A stretch of 64,000 bases of DNA from Parasphaerochaeta coccoides DSM 17374 (GTDB lineage: Bacteria > Spirochaetota > Spirochaetia > Sphaerochaetales > Sphaerochaetaceae). Positions within the stretch are counted from its first letter, which is position 1; every line of letters starts with the position of its first letter. The DNA lies in the NCBI RefSeq assembly GCF_000208385.1, contig NC_015436.1:1860001-1924000 (forward strand). The letters are read 5' to 3'. The notes under the pieces are model-generated. The model was not told the DNA's origin and ran no database searches. It was given only the letters and a program-made list of their open reading frames with translations. The position numbers were made by a program, and so were the translations under genes. Positions 42,886 to 57,724 of this stretch are shown here, in pieces.

Positions 42886-43773
42886 ATGAACAAAGTCCAG
42901 AGAGACCGGATGCATACAGGAAAGGGATTCATAGCCGCGCTTGACCAGAGCGGTGGAAGCACTCCCAAGGCACTCGCCTACTATGGCGTGGAGAAAGATG
43001 CATATTCAACCGATGAAGAGATGTTCGCGCTGGTGCATGAGATGAGGTCAAGGATCATCAAAAGTCCTGCCTTCACATCCGAACATGTCCTTGCGGCCAT
43101 CCTGTTCGAGAATACCATGGACGGAGAAATCGATGGCATCCCCGTCGCGGACTACTTGTGGGAGAAAAAAGGAATAGTCCCGTTCCTCAAGATTGACAAG
43201 GGACTTACGGATCTCAAGGATGGCGTCCAGTTGCTCAAGCCCATTCCCGACCTTGATTCCCTCCTGAAGCGCGCCGCGACCAAGCATATATTCGGAACCA
43301 AGGAACGCTCGGTCATCAAGGAAGCGAATGAGGATGGCATCAGGCAGATTGTTGACCAGCAGTTCGACCTTGCCCTGAAGGTCATCAAGGCAGGTCTGGT
43401 TCCCATCATAGAACCTGAAGTGGACATCCACAGCACGACGAAGAAGGAAGCGGAAGACATCCTGAAGAAACATCTGGCAGCATGGCTTGGTAAGCTGGAT
43501 GCCACGACCCAGGTCATCTTCAAGCTGACCATCCCTACGGTGGATGACTTCTACAGCGACCTGATGGAAGATCCGCATGTTCTGCGCATCGTGGCTCTTT
43601 CCGGCGGGTATAGCCGTGAGGAAGCCAACGAACGGCTGTCGAAGAACCATGGTTTGATTGCCAGTTTCTCCCGCGCCCTTGCGGAAGGACTGAACGTTCA
43701 TCAGACGGATGCACAGTTCGACAAGTTCCTGGGAGCTTCCGTGCAGAGCATCTATCACGCATCAATCACCTGA
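42886..43773 (+). CDS. fda: Class I fructose-bisphosphate aldolase
   Basis: 295 aa Schiff-base aldolase of the FdaB/Fda type that cleaves fructose 1,6-bisphosphate in glycolysis. N-terminal GKGFIAALDQSGGSTPKAL, FENTMDGEIDG and PFLKIDKGL are present; the lysine in VIFKLTIPT is the likely Schiff-base residue, and GGYSREEAN binds phosphate. AAGGAGG lies 7 nt before the ATG. Confidence 0.94.
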   Translation: MNKVQRDRMHTGKGFIAALDQSGGSTPKALAYYGVEKDAYSTDEEMFALVHEMRSRIIKSPAFTSEHVLAAILFENTMDGEIDGIPVADYLWEKKGIVPFLKIDKGLTDLKDGVQLLKPIPDLDSLLKRAATKHIFGTKERSVIKEANEDGIRQIVDQQFDLALKVIKAGLVPIIEPEVDIHSTTKKEAEDILKKHLAAWLGKLDATTQVIFKLTIPTVDDFYSDLMEDPHVLRIVALSGGYSREEANERLSKNHGLIASFSRALAEGLNVHQTDAQFDKFLGASVQSIYHASIT

Positions 43774-43817
43774 TACGCTCCGTCACCATGATAGCATCGT
43801 AGCATTGCACATGCCGG

Positions 43818-43850
43818 GGGATGTTGCAAAAGTTGCGGCATCCCTCTTTT
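43818..43850 (+). terminator. Terminator of fda
   Basis: GGGATG...CATCCC with inner GCAA/TTGC forms an interrupted stem with a 3-nt loop, followed by TCTTTT. The left arm (17 nt, 43817-43833) is identical to the inverted end of the element at 59268-59284. Confidence 0.65.
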
Positions 43851-43925
43851 CCATGGTTCCCATTTTTACGTAATTAACGCTTGAAAATTAATTAATTTAT
43901 AATATTCACGCCTAAAATCACCAAA

Positions 43926-43975
43926 TAACCCGAAAGTATTATATGTTTTTCATGCAAAATCATACCTTTGGGTAA
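43926..43975. repeat. 50-bp dispersed hairpin repeat, copy 1
   Basis: Imperfect palindrome: arms TAACCCGAAAGTAT and ATACCTTTGGGTAA. About 39 of 50 bases match a copy at 59056-59105. It lies in the gap upstream of the RCC1 lipoprotein gene. Confidence 0.75.
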
Positions 43976-44073
43976 TAGCTTTCTGCCATCACCACGTTTA
44001 TACTATTTTCTAATTACTACCATATGCGTAAGCTGGCATGTCATCATCCTCTTCATGGAGAAAGGAAAAGACA

Positions 44074-46358
<2,285 letters not shown>

Positions 46359-46674
46359 CCGGAACCCCGTTCCGCTACACCGGTATGCCTCCCGGCGACA
46401 GCCTGCCGGTCTGACTCTCCGTCCGGATTCTTTCCGTTTTCATCTTTCCGCAGTTCGGCAGGAGAGCAAACCCGGCATGTTCCTTGCGGATGGTTTTCTT
46501 ATGTTTCCGTTCTGTAACCGCACATCCCACCGTTCCTGATTCCTGTTTTTCTCCCTTTCCCGCTGAAAACGAAAAAGAAATTGCTACAAAACTCTCGTTT
46601 TACAACAACCCTTTTTACATTTTCATTGTTAAAAGCATTGCGAAAAATCCTATTGATAAGAAAATCGAAACTTC
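46359..46674. other. Intergenic region after RCC1 lipoprotein
   Basis: No gene or convincing terminator seen. Short inverted words such as GGAAC-CCC-GTTCC (about 46362) lack a T-tract. A 64-codon frame (46484-46678) has no coding character. Confidence 0.5.
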
Positions 46675-46723
46675 TTGACATGATGATATCAATGTTCTAC
46701 TGTACTAGCTGACTAGTACAGTA
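46675..46723 (+). promoter_or_regulatory. Promoter with GntR/YtrA-type operator for ABC operon
   Basis: Consensus -35 TTGACA (46675-46680) and -10 TACTGT (46698-46703), spacer 17 bp. A 26-bp inverted repeat with 11-bp perfect arms (TACTGTACTAG ... CTAGTACAGTA, 46698-46723) starts at the -10. The operon encodes a GntR/YtrA-like regulator, which is the likely autorepressor. Confidence 0.85.
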
Positions 46724-46757
46724 AATTGCTAGCATATCAACCCAAAAAGGAAATGCG

Positions 46758-47609
46758 ATGATACATGTACGCGATTTAGAGTTCCGTTACGGAACCCATC
46801 CCCTGTTCTCCCATCTGGACATGGACATCCGTGGAGGAGCCATCCATGGATTGCTGGGACTGAATGGTGCCGGAAAGACGACACTTCTCCGACTGCTTTC
46901 CGGACAGCTCTTTCCTTCTGATGGCATGATTGACGTTCTGGGATTCACCCCGTCCCAACGCAAGCCTGACTTCCTCAGCGAAATTTTCTTCATCCCTGAT
47001 GAAATAAACCTTCCTGATTTTACAGGAATCCAGTATGTCGAGATGATTTCCCCCTTCTACCCATGGTTCGATGCCGCCGTCTGCGACACCTTGTGCAAGG
47101 ACTTTGAGGTAGATCAACGCCGGAAGTTGACCGAACTTTCCTTTGGTCAGAAAAAGAAGTTCCTCCTGGCCTTCGGTCTGGCAAGCATGACGCCAATCAT
47201 GGTGATGGACGAGCCGACGAATGGACTGGACATCCCTTCCAAGACTCAGTTCCGCCGGGCGGTTGCCGCAGCAATCTCTCCGCAGCGTTGCTTCATCATA
47301 TCCACCCATCAGGTGCGCGACCTTGAGAACCTGATAGATCCAATCATCATCGTCCATAATGGAAAAATCATCTTCAACCAGAGCATCGAGGAAATCTCCG
47401 CGCGTTTCAGCATGAGTCATGAGTATGGGCAGCAGCCTCCGACGGAAGTCCTGTACAGTGAGCAAATCCCAGGAGGATGGGTCTCGGTGCATGAGACACC
47501 AGCCGGGACTGACAGGCAGCCGCTTGACCTGGAAACTCTGTTCAACGCGGTGGTCGCTAACCCTGTGGCATTTGCCCGTCAGACTCAAATCCAGGGAGGT
47601 ACGCTATGA
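46758..47609 (+). CDS. ABC transporter ATPase
   Basis: 283 aa ATPase of the YtrB/CcmA-type exporter group. Walker A GLNGAGKTT, signature variant LSFGQKKKF, Walker B IMVMDEPTNGLD and switch ISTHQ are present, plus a ~70-residue C-terminal extension. It pairs with the permease that overlaps it by ATGA. Genes of this layout (GntR-controlled ATPase and 6-TM permease) often respond to cell-wall-active compounds. Confidence 0.9.
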   Translation: MIHVRDLEFRYGTHPLFSHLDMDIRGGAIHGLLGLNGAGKTTLLRLLSGQLFPSDGMIDVLGFTPSQRKPDFLSEIFFIPDEINLPDFTGIQYVEMISPFYPWFDAAVCDTLCKDFEVDQRRKLTELSFGQKKKFLLAFGLASMTPIMVMDEPTNGLDIPSKTQFRRAVAAAISPQRCFIISTHQVRDLENLIDPIIIVHNGKIIFNQSIEEISARFSMSHEYGQQPPTEVLYSEQIPGGWVSVHETPAGTDRQPLDLETLFNAVVANPVAFARQTQIQGGTL

Positions 47610-48382
47610 GATTCCTGTATACAATGAGACGAGAGATATACATGCAGAAGAAGCGCCTGACCATCTATGTGATTACTGCGCTTATCATCCTTTTCGTTTT
47701 TGAAGTCATGCCGGTCATCATTGCCGCAATCTTTGGTTCACACCTGCCTGAGGCATCCTTATACAGCGAGTTGTTCAGTCTGTTCCTGTTCATCGGAGGG
47801 TGCTTGTACACCAGCACTCTTTTCCAGAAGGACATGTTCAGTAAGGATAACAACCATGGATGGCTGATGCTTCCGGCGTCAACAGCGGAGAAATTCTTTG
47901 CCAAAGGACTTATGAGCATAGCATTCCCCTTTGTCTTGGTCATTTTCTTCTCGGTAGCGTCCGTCTTCATAGAAGGTCTGCTCACCTTGACTGCCAGAAT
48001 ACCCTTCATGCCGTTCTCGCCTTTCTTCCCCGAAGTTTGGGAGATGGTCGCCCATGCCCTCATCGCCCAATCCGTATTCCTGCTGGGAGGGGTATTCTTC
48101 AGGAAAGCTCATTTCAGCAAGACAATCCTTACTTTAGGCATCATCCTTATCGGTCTGAGCATGATAGCTGCTGTTACCACATTCCTTATCTTCCAACCAG
48201 TCATATTGTCAAACGGGGTAACCGTGTATGGTTTTGGAAGAAACGTAAATCTCCTGTCTGATTCGGACTTCTCCCTGCTGAAAACATTCGCAACCGCCTT
48301 CTACTGGGGCATACTCCCCCTGTTCTGCTGGATTACCAGTTATATTCGTGTCGAGGAGGTGCAGTATACTGATGCAGTTTGA
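47606..48382 (+). CDS. ABC transporter permease
   Basis: 258 aa with about six hydrophobic helices, no conserved catalytic motif. It begins in the ATGA overlap with the ATPase gene and ends 11 bp inside the regulator gene. It would form the membrane half of the exporter. Function unknown. Confidence 0.8.
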   Translation: MRFLYTMRREIYMQKKRLTIYVITALIILFVFEVMPVIIAAIFGSHLPEASLYSELFSLFLFIGGCLYTSTLFQKDMFSKDNNHGWLMLPASTAEKFFAKGLMSIAFPFVLVIFFSVASVFIEGLLTLTARIPFMPFSPFFPEVWEMVAHALIAQSVFLLGGVFFRKAHFSKTILTLGIILIGLSMIAAVTTFLIFQPVILSNGVTVYGFGRNVNLLSDSDFSLLKTFATAFYWGILPLFCWITSYIRVEEVQYTDAV

Positions 48383-48809
48383 TAAACACACTTCCATTTA
48401 TCTGCAAATCGCGGATTATATCAGGGATAGGATTCGTGATGGTTCATGGCCGGACGGAGAGAGGATTTCCTCAATCCGTGACATGGCCATGCTGCTCGAA
48501 GTCAATCCCAATACCGTGACGCGGACTTATACGCTCCTTCAGGATGAAGGAACGATTGAGAACCAGAGAGGGATTGGCTATTTCGTCGCTCCCGGAGCAG
48601 TGGAAAACCTGAAACAGATGAAAAAGAGGGCTTTTCTCGATGAAACCCTGCCTCGTCTGTTCACGGAAATGACGGCACTCGGTCTGGGAATAAACGACAT
48701 CATTGCCAGATATAACAATGCCAAGCATGACAATGCCGAGTATGACAAAGGAAAACTCCAGCATGTGGCGGGAGAAAGGAACAACGACAATGCACAAGAC
48801 AAGCAATAA
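48372..48809 (+). CDS. GntR/YtrA-family transcriptional regulator
   Basis: 145 aa. An N-terminal winged helix (YLQIADYIRDRIRDGSWPDGERI, in part; recognition helix VNPNTVTRTYTLLQDEG) plus a short C-terminal effector/dimerisation helix region, the YtrA subfamily size. GAGGAGG lies 12 nt before ATG 48372. The C-terminal codons contain a 15-bp duplication (HDNAEYD-type). It probably binds the 26-bp palindrome at 46698-46723 and represses its own operon. Confidence 0.9.
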   Translation: MQFDKHTSIYLQIADYIRDRIRDGSWPDGERISSIRDMAMLLEVNPNTVTRTYTLLQDEGTIENQRGIGYFVAPGAVENLKQMKKRAFLDETLPRLFTEMTALGLGINDIIARYNNAKHDNAEYDKGKLQHVAGERNNDNAQDKQ

Positions 48810-48993
48810 ACTGATCCTTGGAGCAACAATCTTCCTGGTGGTGACGACCGTCATGACTGTCATCTCCCTGAAAATGATTACCAACGCGGCTCTTTCTCAG
48901 AGAGAAGCCGCAAACGTCAGTACCGTCTTTTTAACCCAGGGCAGCCTCAAGAACGATGGCGTAGTGTGGATTGAGAAAGAGGACATAGTTTGA
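48790..48993 (+). CDS. Small membrane protein of ABC operon
   Basis: 67 aa with one N-terminal hydrophobic helix (LILGATIFLVVTTVMTVISL) and a hydrophilic C-terminus. It overlaps the regulator gene by 20 bp and has GAAAGGAA 8 nt before its ATG, so it is translated as the last gene of the operon. No family recognised; likely an accessory to the permease. Confidence 0.65.
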   Translation: MHKTSNKLILGATIFLVVTTVMTVISLKMITNAALSQREAANVSTVFLTQGSLKNDGVVWIEKEDIV

Positions 48994-49052
48994 GCCGTAT
49001 GGGGTTGTCACAAAATAAAAACAAGCGACGACCACCACATCATGCCCTGTTT

Positions 49053-52850
<3,798 letters not shown>

Positions 52851-53906
52851 ATGAAAGGTTTTGCAATGCTGAAAATCGGAGAAGCCGGTTGGATTGAAAA
52901 ATCACGGCCTTCCTGCGGACCCATGGACGCCATTGTCCGTCCCCTTGCCTTAGCCCCCTGTACGTCCGATGTACATACTGTCTGGGAAGGAGCCGTTGGC
53001 GAAAGAAGCAACATGATCCTTGGCCATGAAGGTTGTGGTGAGGTCGTGGAAGTCGGCGCCCTTGTCAAAGACTTCAAGCCCGGTGACAGAGTCCTCGTCC
53101 CTGCCATCACCCCCGACTGGAACTCCGTGCAGGCACAAGCTGGTTTCTCAATGCATTCTGGCGTGATGCTCGGCGGCTGGAAGTTCTCCAATACAAAGGA
53201 TGGAGTATTCGGCGAATTTTTCCATGTCAACGATCCTGACGGCAATCTTGCCCATCTGCCCAAGAACATATCCGTTGAGGATGCCTGCATGCTCAGCGAC
53301 ATGGTTCCTACCGGTTTCCATGGAGCCGAACTCGCTGATGTCCAATATGGTGATGAAGTCCTGGTCATCGGCATTGGCCCCGTAGGACTGATGTGCGTCG
53401 CCGGAGCCAATCTCCGTGGTGCTTCACGAATCATTGCCGTTGGAACCCGGAAAGTCTGCGTAGACGCTGCCAGGCTCTATGGCGCAACCGATTTCCTCAG
53501 TTATAAAGATGGCCCCATTGAGGAGCAGGTACTGGCCATGACCAAGGGTCAGGGTGTGGACAAGGTCATCATTGCCGGAGGCGACAATGATACCTTCGAT
53601 CCTGCCGTCAAGTGCTTGAAGGCTGGTGGACGGATTGGAAACGTCAACTATCTGGGAAGCGGCACTTTCGTGAAGATTCCCCGCGCTGAATGGGGTGTCG
53701 GCATGGGACACAAGACCATCGCCGGTGGGTTGATGCCCGGCGGACGCCTGCGCATGGAGAAACTCTCCCGTCTGGTTTCCCTCGGAAAGCTGGATGTCTC
53801 CCATTTGCTTACCCACAAGATGAAGGGTTTCGAGAATGTCGAGAAGGCTTTGTTCCTGATGAAGGACAAGCCCGCTGACCTCATCAAGCCCGTCGTGACG
53901 ATCTAA
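52851..53906 (+). CDS. adh: NADP-dependent secondary alcohol dehydrogenase
   Basis: 351 aa zinc medium-chain dehydrogenase very close to the Thermoanaerobacter brockii/Clostridium beijerinckii isopropanol dehydrogenases. Zinc ligands fall at the same positions as in those enzymes: Cys37 (PCTSD), His59 (GHEG) and Asp150; the Rossmann motif is GIGPVG and the NADP-site loop VGTRKVC. It converts ketones such as acetone to secondary alcohols. GGAGG lies 8 nt before ATG 52851. Confidence 0.93.
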   Translation: MKGFAMLKIGEAGWIEKSRPSCGPMDAIVRPLALAPCTSDVHTVWEGAVGERSNMILGHEGCGEVVEVGALVKDFKPGDRVLVPAITPDWNSVQAQAGFSMHSGVMLGGWKFSNTKDGVFGEFFHVNDPDGNLAHLPKNISVEDACMLSDMVPTGFHGAELADVQYGDEVLVIGIGPVGLMCVAGANLRGASRIIAVGTRKVCVDAARLYGATDFLSYKDGPIEEQVLAMTKGQGVDKVIIAGGDNDTFDPAVKCLKAGGRIGNVNYLGSGTFVKIPRAEWGVGMGHKTIAGGLMPGGRLRMEKLSRLVSLGKLDVSHLLTHKMKGFENVEKALFLMKDKPADLIKPVVTI

Positions 53907-53925
53907 GCGGCACTCACCAAGACCA

Positions 53926-53963
53926 CTCTCCCCGCCTCTGGCGCGGGAGGGTGTTTCTCTTTG
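53926..53963 (+). terminator. Terminator of adh
   Basis: CTCCCCGCC-TCT-GGCGCGGGAG with one bulged C, then GGTGTTTCTCTTT. It leaves little room for the next gene, whose ATG is at 53974. Confidence 0.6.
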
Positions 53964-53973
53964 GTTGGATATA

Positions 53974-54933
53974 ATGAAAATCCTGATTATTTCCGGCTTC
54001 CTTGGCGCAGGGAAGACGACATTCATCAAAAGCATGGTCAAGAAGACTGGACGCCAGTTCGTTGTAGTGGAAAATGAATTTGGCGATGTCAGTGTCGATG
54101 GCCCTCTGCTTTCCGCGCGCGAACAGCAGGAGGCACAACCTCCGACCATCTGGGAACTGACCGAAGGCTGCATCTGCTGTTCCATGAAGCTGGACTTCTC
54201 TAATTCCGTGATGACCATTGCCAACTCCTTGAATCCTGATTATCTCATTGTAGAGCCAAGCGGAGTGGCCTTCCTCGGCCCCATCCTGGATAACCTGAAA
54301 AAAATCTGCTACGGGGAAGCCATACAGCTTCTCAAGCCAGTGACGTTGGTAGACTACCAGCACTACAAGAACAGCATGGTGGATTACAAGGATTGTATCA
54401 CTGACCAGGCATCCCATGCGGGATGGGTTCTTCTCAGCAAAAGCGAAAGCTGCCACAAAGATGTCTTCACTGAATTTGCTTCAGAAGTGCATGCCTGGAA
54501 CCCTGCGTCCTCCGTGCCTGACTGTCATTATGAGATGCTTCCCCGCTCTTGGTGGAAGGCTCTTCTGGAAACGCCCTTGGATCCTTCTTCTGTGGAGCCT
54601 GCCCCACAAGTGAACGAAGACAGGCGTCCCAAGCTCCAGCAGATCAGCTTCACCGACGTGAAGATCCCGGACATCCCCACTCTGGTGAGCATCCTGGGTC
54701 GCCTCACATCCCTCATTGAGGGCAAGATCATCCGGGCAAAAGGCTTCTTCCCCATGGGTGATGAATGGATACGCTTTGATGTGGTGGAAAACACCTATGA
54801 AATCCGGGCGACCGATGTCATGGATGATAGTCGGATGATTCTGATTGGCCGGGGACTAAACGTACAGCAACTGGAAGACATGTGGAATGCCACGGCTGTC
54901 GTCGCTGAAGAAGATGAGGACGAAACCACCTGA
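53974..54933 (+). CDS. G3E-family GTPase (CobW/COG0523)
   Basis: 319 aa metallochaperone-type GTPase. P-loop GFLGAGKTT (residues 8-16), ENEFGDVSVDG, and the metal-site CxCC motif in EGCICCSM are intact; the C-terminal domain is divergent from classical CobW and lacks a His-rich tail. Such proteins deliver zinc or cobalt to a client enzyme; the nearby zinc alcohol dehydrogenase is a plausible but unproved client. No good ribosome site was seen before ATG 53974. Confidence 0.85.
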   Translation: MKILIISGFLGAGKTTFIKSMVKKTGRQFVVVENEFGDVSVDGPLLSAREQQEAQPPTIWELTEGCICCSMKLDFSNSVMTIANSLNPDYLIVEPSGVAFLGPILDNLKKICYGEAIQLLKPVTLVDYQHYKNSMVDYKDCITDQASHAGWVLLSKSESCHKDVFTEFASEVHAWNPASSVPDCHYEMLPRSWWKALLETPLDPSSVEPAPQVNEDRRPKLQQISFTDVKIPDIPTLVSILGRLTSLIEGKIIRAKGFFPMGDEWIRFDVVENTYEIRATDVMDDSRMILIGRGLNVQQLEDMWNATAVVAEEDEDETT

Positions 54934-54989
54934 ACCATGCCCCCGCTCGTCACCCCCCGCTCATGATGGTGTCCTCACGGGTTCCTTAC

Positions 54990-55020
54990 GTTGTTCTCAT
55001 GTTGTCCTCATGTTGTCCTA
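54990..55020. repeat. 11-bp tandem repeat upstream of branched-chain aminotransferase
   Basis: GTTGTTCTCAT, GTTGTCCTCAT and a partial GTTGTCCTA lie in the gap before ilvE. Confidence 0.85.
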
Positions 55021-55075
55021 AACCATGATTGTTGATAAAATCCTGCCAATCCGCTACGAATCAAAGGACATGATG

Positions 55076-56095
55076 ATGGCTAAGAAAAACATTGACTGGG
55101 CGCATTTGAGTTTCGGCTACATTCCGACTGACAGCCGGTATGTTTCATATTGGAAGAACGGACAGTGGGATGATGGCCAGATGGTCAACGATTCCACGGT
55201 GACAATCAATGAAAGCGCCGGTGTCCTGCAATATGCCCAGACATGCTTTGAAGGTCTGAAAGCCTATACCACGGAGGATGGCCGCGTTGTACTGTTCCGT
55301 CCTGACATGAACGCCCGCCGTCTCATGGACAGCTGCGACAGGCTGCTGATGCCGTCTTTTCCTGTTGAAAGATTCCTCGATGCGATTGACAAGCTGGTCA
55401 TTGCGAACCAGGACTATGTACCCCCCTATGGTAGCGGTGCATCTCTGTATATCCGTCCTTATATCTTCGGCAGCGGGCCGATTCTCGGCGTAGCTCCCGC
55501 GTCAGAATATACCTTCCGGGTATTCTGCTCTCCGGTCGGGCCTTACTTCAAGGGAGGCATGAAGCCCCTGCGCCTGATGGTCAGTAACTTCGACCGCGCT
55601 GCCCCCCGTGGTTCAGGCCACATCAAGGGAGGTCTCAACTATGCCATGAGCCTCTATGCCGGACACGTTGCCCATGAAGCCGGATACAGCGAGAATCTCT
55701 ATCTGGATTCGACACGCACGTACATAGAAGAAACGGGAGGAGCGAATTTCATCTTTGTGACCAAGGACGGCACGCTCGTGACGCCCAAGAGTCCGACTAT
55801 CCTTCCTTCCATCACCCGCCGTTCCCTCATGCAGGTCGCCAAGGATTATCTGCACATGGAAACAGAGGAACGGCCTGTGAAACTTACGGAATTGAAGAAT
55901 TTTGCTGAAGCGGGGCTGTGTGGCACGGCAGCCGTGATTTCCCCCGTCGGAACCATCCACACCCATGACGGGGACATCACGTTCGGAGACGGCATATCGG
56001 TCGGCCCGGTGGTCACCAAGCTGTACGATACCCTCACGGGAATCCAGATGGGACGCCTGTCGGCTCCGGGGGGCTGGATTCACCAGGTCATCTGA
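55076..56095 (+). CDS. ilvE: Branched-chain amino acid aminotransferase
   Basis: 339 aa PLP fold type IV transaminase (large, eukaryote-like BCAT group) for Leu/Ile/Val. It opens with IDWAHLSFGYIPTDSRY, the standard N-terminus, followed by CFEGLKAY, the PLP-lysine in GHIKGGLNYA and EETGGANFIFV. ATG 55076 is chosen by comparison and the AAAGGAC upstream; ATGs at 55070 and 55025 are possible. Threonine deaminase lies 1.6 kb away. Confidence 0.93.
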   Translation: MAKKNIDWAHLSFGYIPTDSRYVSYWKNGQWDDGQMVNDSTVTINESAGVLQYAQTCFEGLKAYTTEDGRVVLFRPDMNARRLMDSCDRLLMPSFPVERFLDAIDKLVIANQDYVPPYGSGASLYIRPYIFGSGPILGVAPASEYTFRVFCSPVGPYFKGGMKPLRLMVSNFDRAAPRGSGHIKGGLNYAMSLYAGHVAHEAGYSENLYLDSTRTYIEETGGANFIFVTKDGTLVTPKSPTILPSITRRSLMQVAKDYLHMETEERPVKLTELKNFAEAGLCGTAAVISPVGTIHTHDGDITFGDGISVGPVVTKLYDTLTGIQMGRLSAPGGWIHQVI

Positions 56096-56161
56096 AACAA
56101 TCGCCCAATGACAGGGCGTATAGTCCGCAACGACTTTGCTCAGGCGGTATGCCCATGGATA

Positions 56162-56812
56162 TTACAGGAAATACCCCAGTTCACGCGCAAGGATGAGGGA
56201 GCGTTCCAGCACCGGACGGAGGCTGGCGCCTATGCGCGTATAACCCATCAGCCGCGCGGCACGGGTGAATAGTTCATCACGGCCTACGGCTTCACCTTCC
56301 TTCACGCTGGCAGCCATGGCATTGGCGACCTCTATCAGGGGCAGGTCGTAGGTATAGCGTTTGTCCGGAGCATCTTCCGCAGAACAACGGCAGTACAAGT
56401 ACCCAAAGTCTTTTCCTGCGCTGGTCTGTGTCTGGGCGTATGTGGACGGCCAATATACAATCTGCGTCTTCCCGTCATTGCCTTGTTGTTCCGTCGTGAC
56501 AGCAGGGAACACGGAAAACACGGTCTCCAGCTGGGCGGCAATGAAACGTCCGCGCTTGGACAGCCCAAAAAGGGATATCACATGTTTTTCCAGATGATCC
56601 CGGAGGATGGGGCCTCCATCCTCAACCAAAGAGGCGGCACAGGAACGGAGCGTTTCCAGCATTTCCTGCGCACAGAACTGTTCGCTCGATAGAACAAGCT
56701 GCTTCCTTTCCGGCATATAATATCCAATGACCGTGATGTTCGGCAACGGCGTGGCCGCGACCAGCATACGCTTGGTTCTGAACGTGGTAGCCTTTTTTCG
56801 TCTGTCTGCCAT
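56162..56812 (-). CDS. Conserved hypothetical protein with DUF3320-like tail
   Basis: 216 aa, basic N-terminus (MADRRKKATTFRTKR) and no signal or membrane segment. The C-terminal ELFTRAARLMGYTRIGASLR resembles the small DUF3320-type domain found at the end of some helicase-related proteins; the rest is unrecognised. GAGGG precedes ATG 56812. No function can be given. Its neighbours are ilvE and tetR on the other strand. Confidence 0.6.
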   Translation of the reverse strand: MADRRKKATTFRTKRMLVAATPLPNITVIGYYMPERKQLVLSSEQFCAQEMLETLRSCAASLVEDGGPILRDHLEKHVISLFGLSKRGRFIAAQLETVFSVFPAVTTEQQGNDGKTQIVYWPSTYAQTQTSAGKDFGYLYCRCSAEDAPDKRYTYDLPLIEVANAMAASVKEGEAVGRDELFTRAARLMGYTRIGASLRPVLERSLILARELGYFL

Positions 56813-57001
56813 ATCTCCCTCATGATACTGCCACGATGTCTTCTTTTCCTTTCATGATAGCATGATGGGCTTCATCGGGAAATATCATATCCTTTAGTCC
56901 TTTCACATCCCTTTTCTCCGCGCGTCATCCTTTTTCTCCAATTTCTCCAAGGCTTTTTCTCTGAACCATTCATATTGTTGAACAGGTTAAAATGAAGGAT
57001 A

Positions 57002-57697
57002 ATGGCAGAAAGATTTTTCGACTCTGATGACAGGGGAACCGGAAAAAGGAGCAGACGCCTGATGAAGATTGACAAACGGATAACTACTACAAGGGAATCC
57101 CTGAAACGCAGCCTTCTGAAAATCATGCGTGAGGAGCCAATTTTCAGGATTGCCGTCAAAGATATCTGCAAGCGGGCGAATGTCAGCAGAGGAACCTTTT
57201 ACCTGCACTATCGGAGTCCCTATGACCTGCTGGAAGAAATTGAGGATGAACTGTTCGCTGACATCAAGGCGGTAGTGGACAAGGACTTGGGACCGGGCCC
57301 CGACATGGTGCGCTTTTTCCGGGACATCCTGAAAGTCCTCCTGAAGCATCAGGATACCATCATAGTGAACTTCAGCACCCATGGACACCTGCGGGTTCAG
57401 GCAACCATCTCATCGCTCATCCATGACAGGATGGTGGGAATATGGCGATACGAATTCCCCGATGTCGGATTCGACTTGCTTGAATATGCCTATGCATTTT
57501 GCGCAGGAGGCGCACTGGGCATTGTCAACGCTTGGGGACGGGGTGGTTTTGTCGAGAATCCTGATGACGTAGCGCGTCTCATCCTCCTTTTGGGAGGAGG
57601 CATTGATACCACCTTTGCCCATACAAAAGGAAATTGGAATATCCGGACGCTCCAGCAATCCGAGCCTTTCCATGAGCCACAAAACTCCCCCGCATGA
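57002..57697 (+). CDS. TetR-family transcriptional regulator
   Basis: 231 aa. The N-terminal HTH is IAVKDICKRANVSRGTFYLHY (shown as VKDICKRANVSRGTFYLHY), typical of TetR/AcrR, with an unusually long basic N-terminus (GKRSRRLMKIDKRITTTRES). The C-terminal ligand domain is DhaS/TetR_C-like. AAGGAT lies just before ATG 57002. Target unknown; divergent neighbour is the DUF3320-like gene and it is convergent with ilvA. Confidence 0.88.
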   Translation: MAERFFDSDDRGTGKRSRRLMKIDKRITTTRESLKRSLLKIMREEPIFRIAVKDICKRANVSRGTFYLHYRSPYDLLEEIEDELFADIKAVVDKDLGPGPDMVRFFRDILKVLLKHQDTIIVNFSTHGHLRVQATISSLIHDRMVGIWRYEFPDVGFDLLEYAYAFCAGGALGIVNAWGRGGFVENPDDVARLILLLGGGIDTTFAHTKGNWNIRTLQQSEPFHEPQNSPA

Positions 57698-57724
57698 GAG
57701 TAACGGGCATGATGCGTGGAAGAT

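Noticed and set aside
42547-42915. Minus-strand frame with a lipobox-like segment (LFPGC) upstream of the aldolase
   Set aside because: It runs into the thioesterase 3' end and covers the promoter and ribosome site of fda; the helix is the complement of the plus-strand hydrophobic segment.
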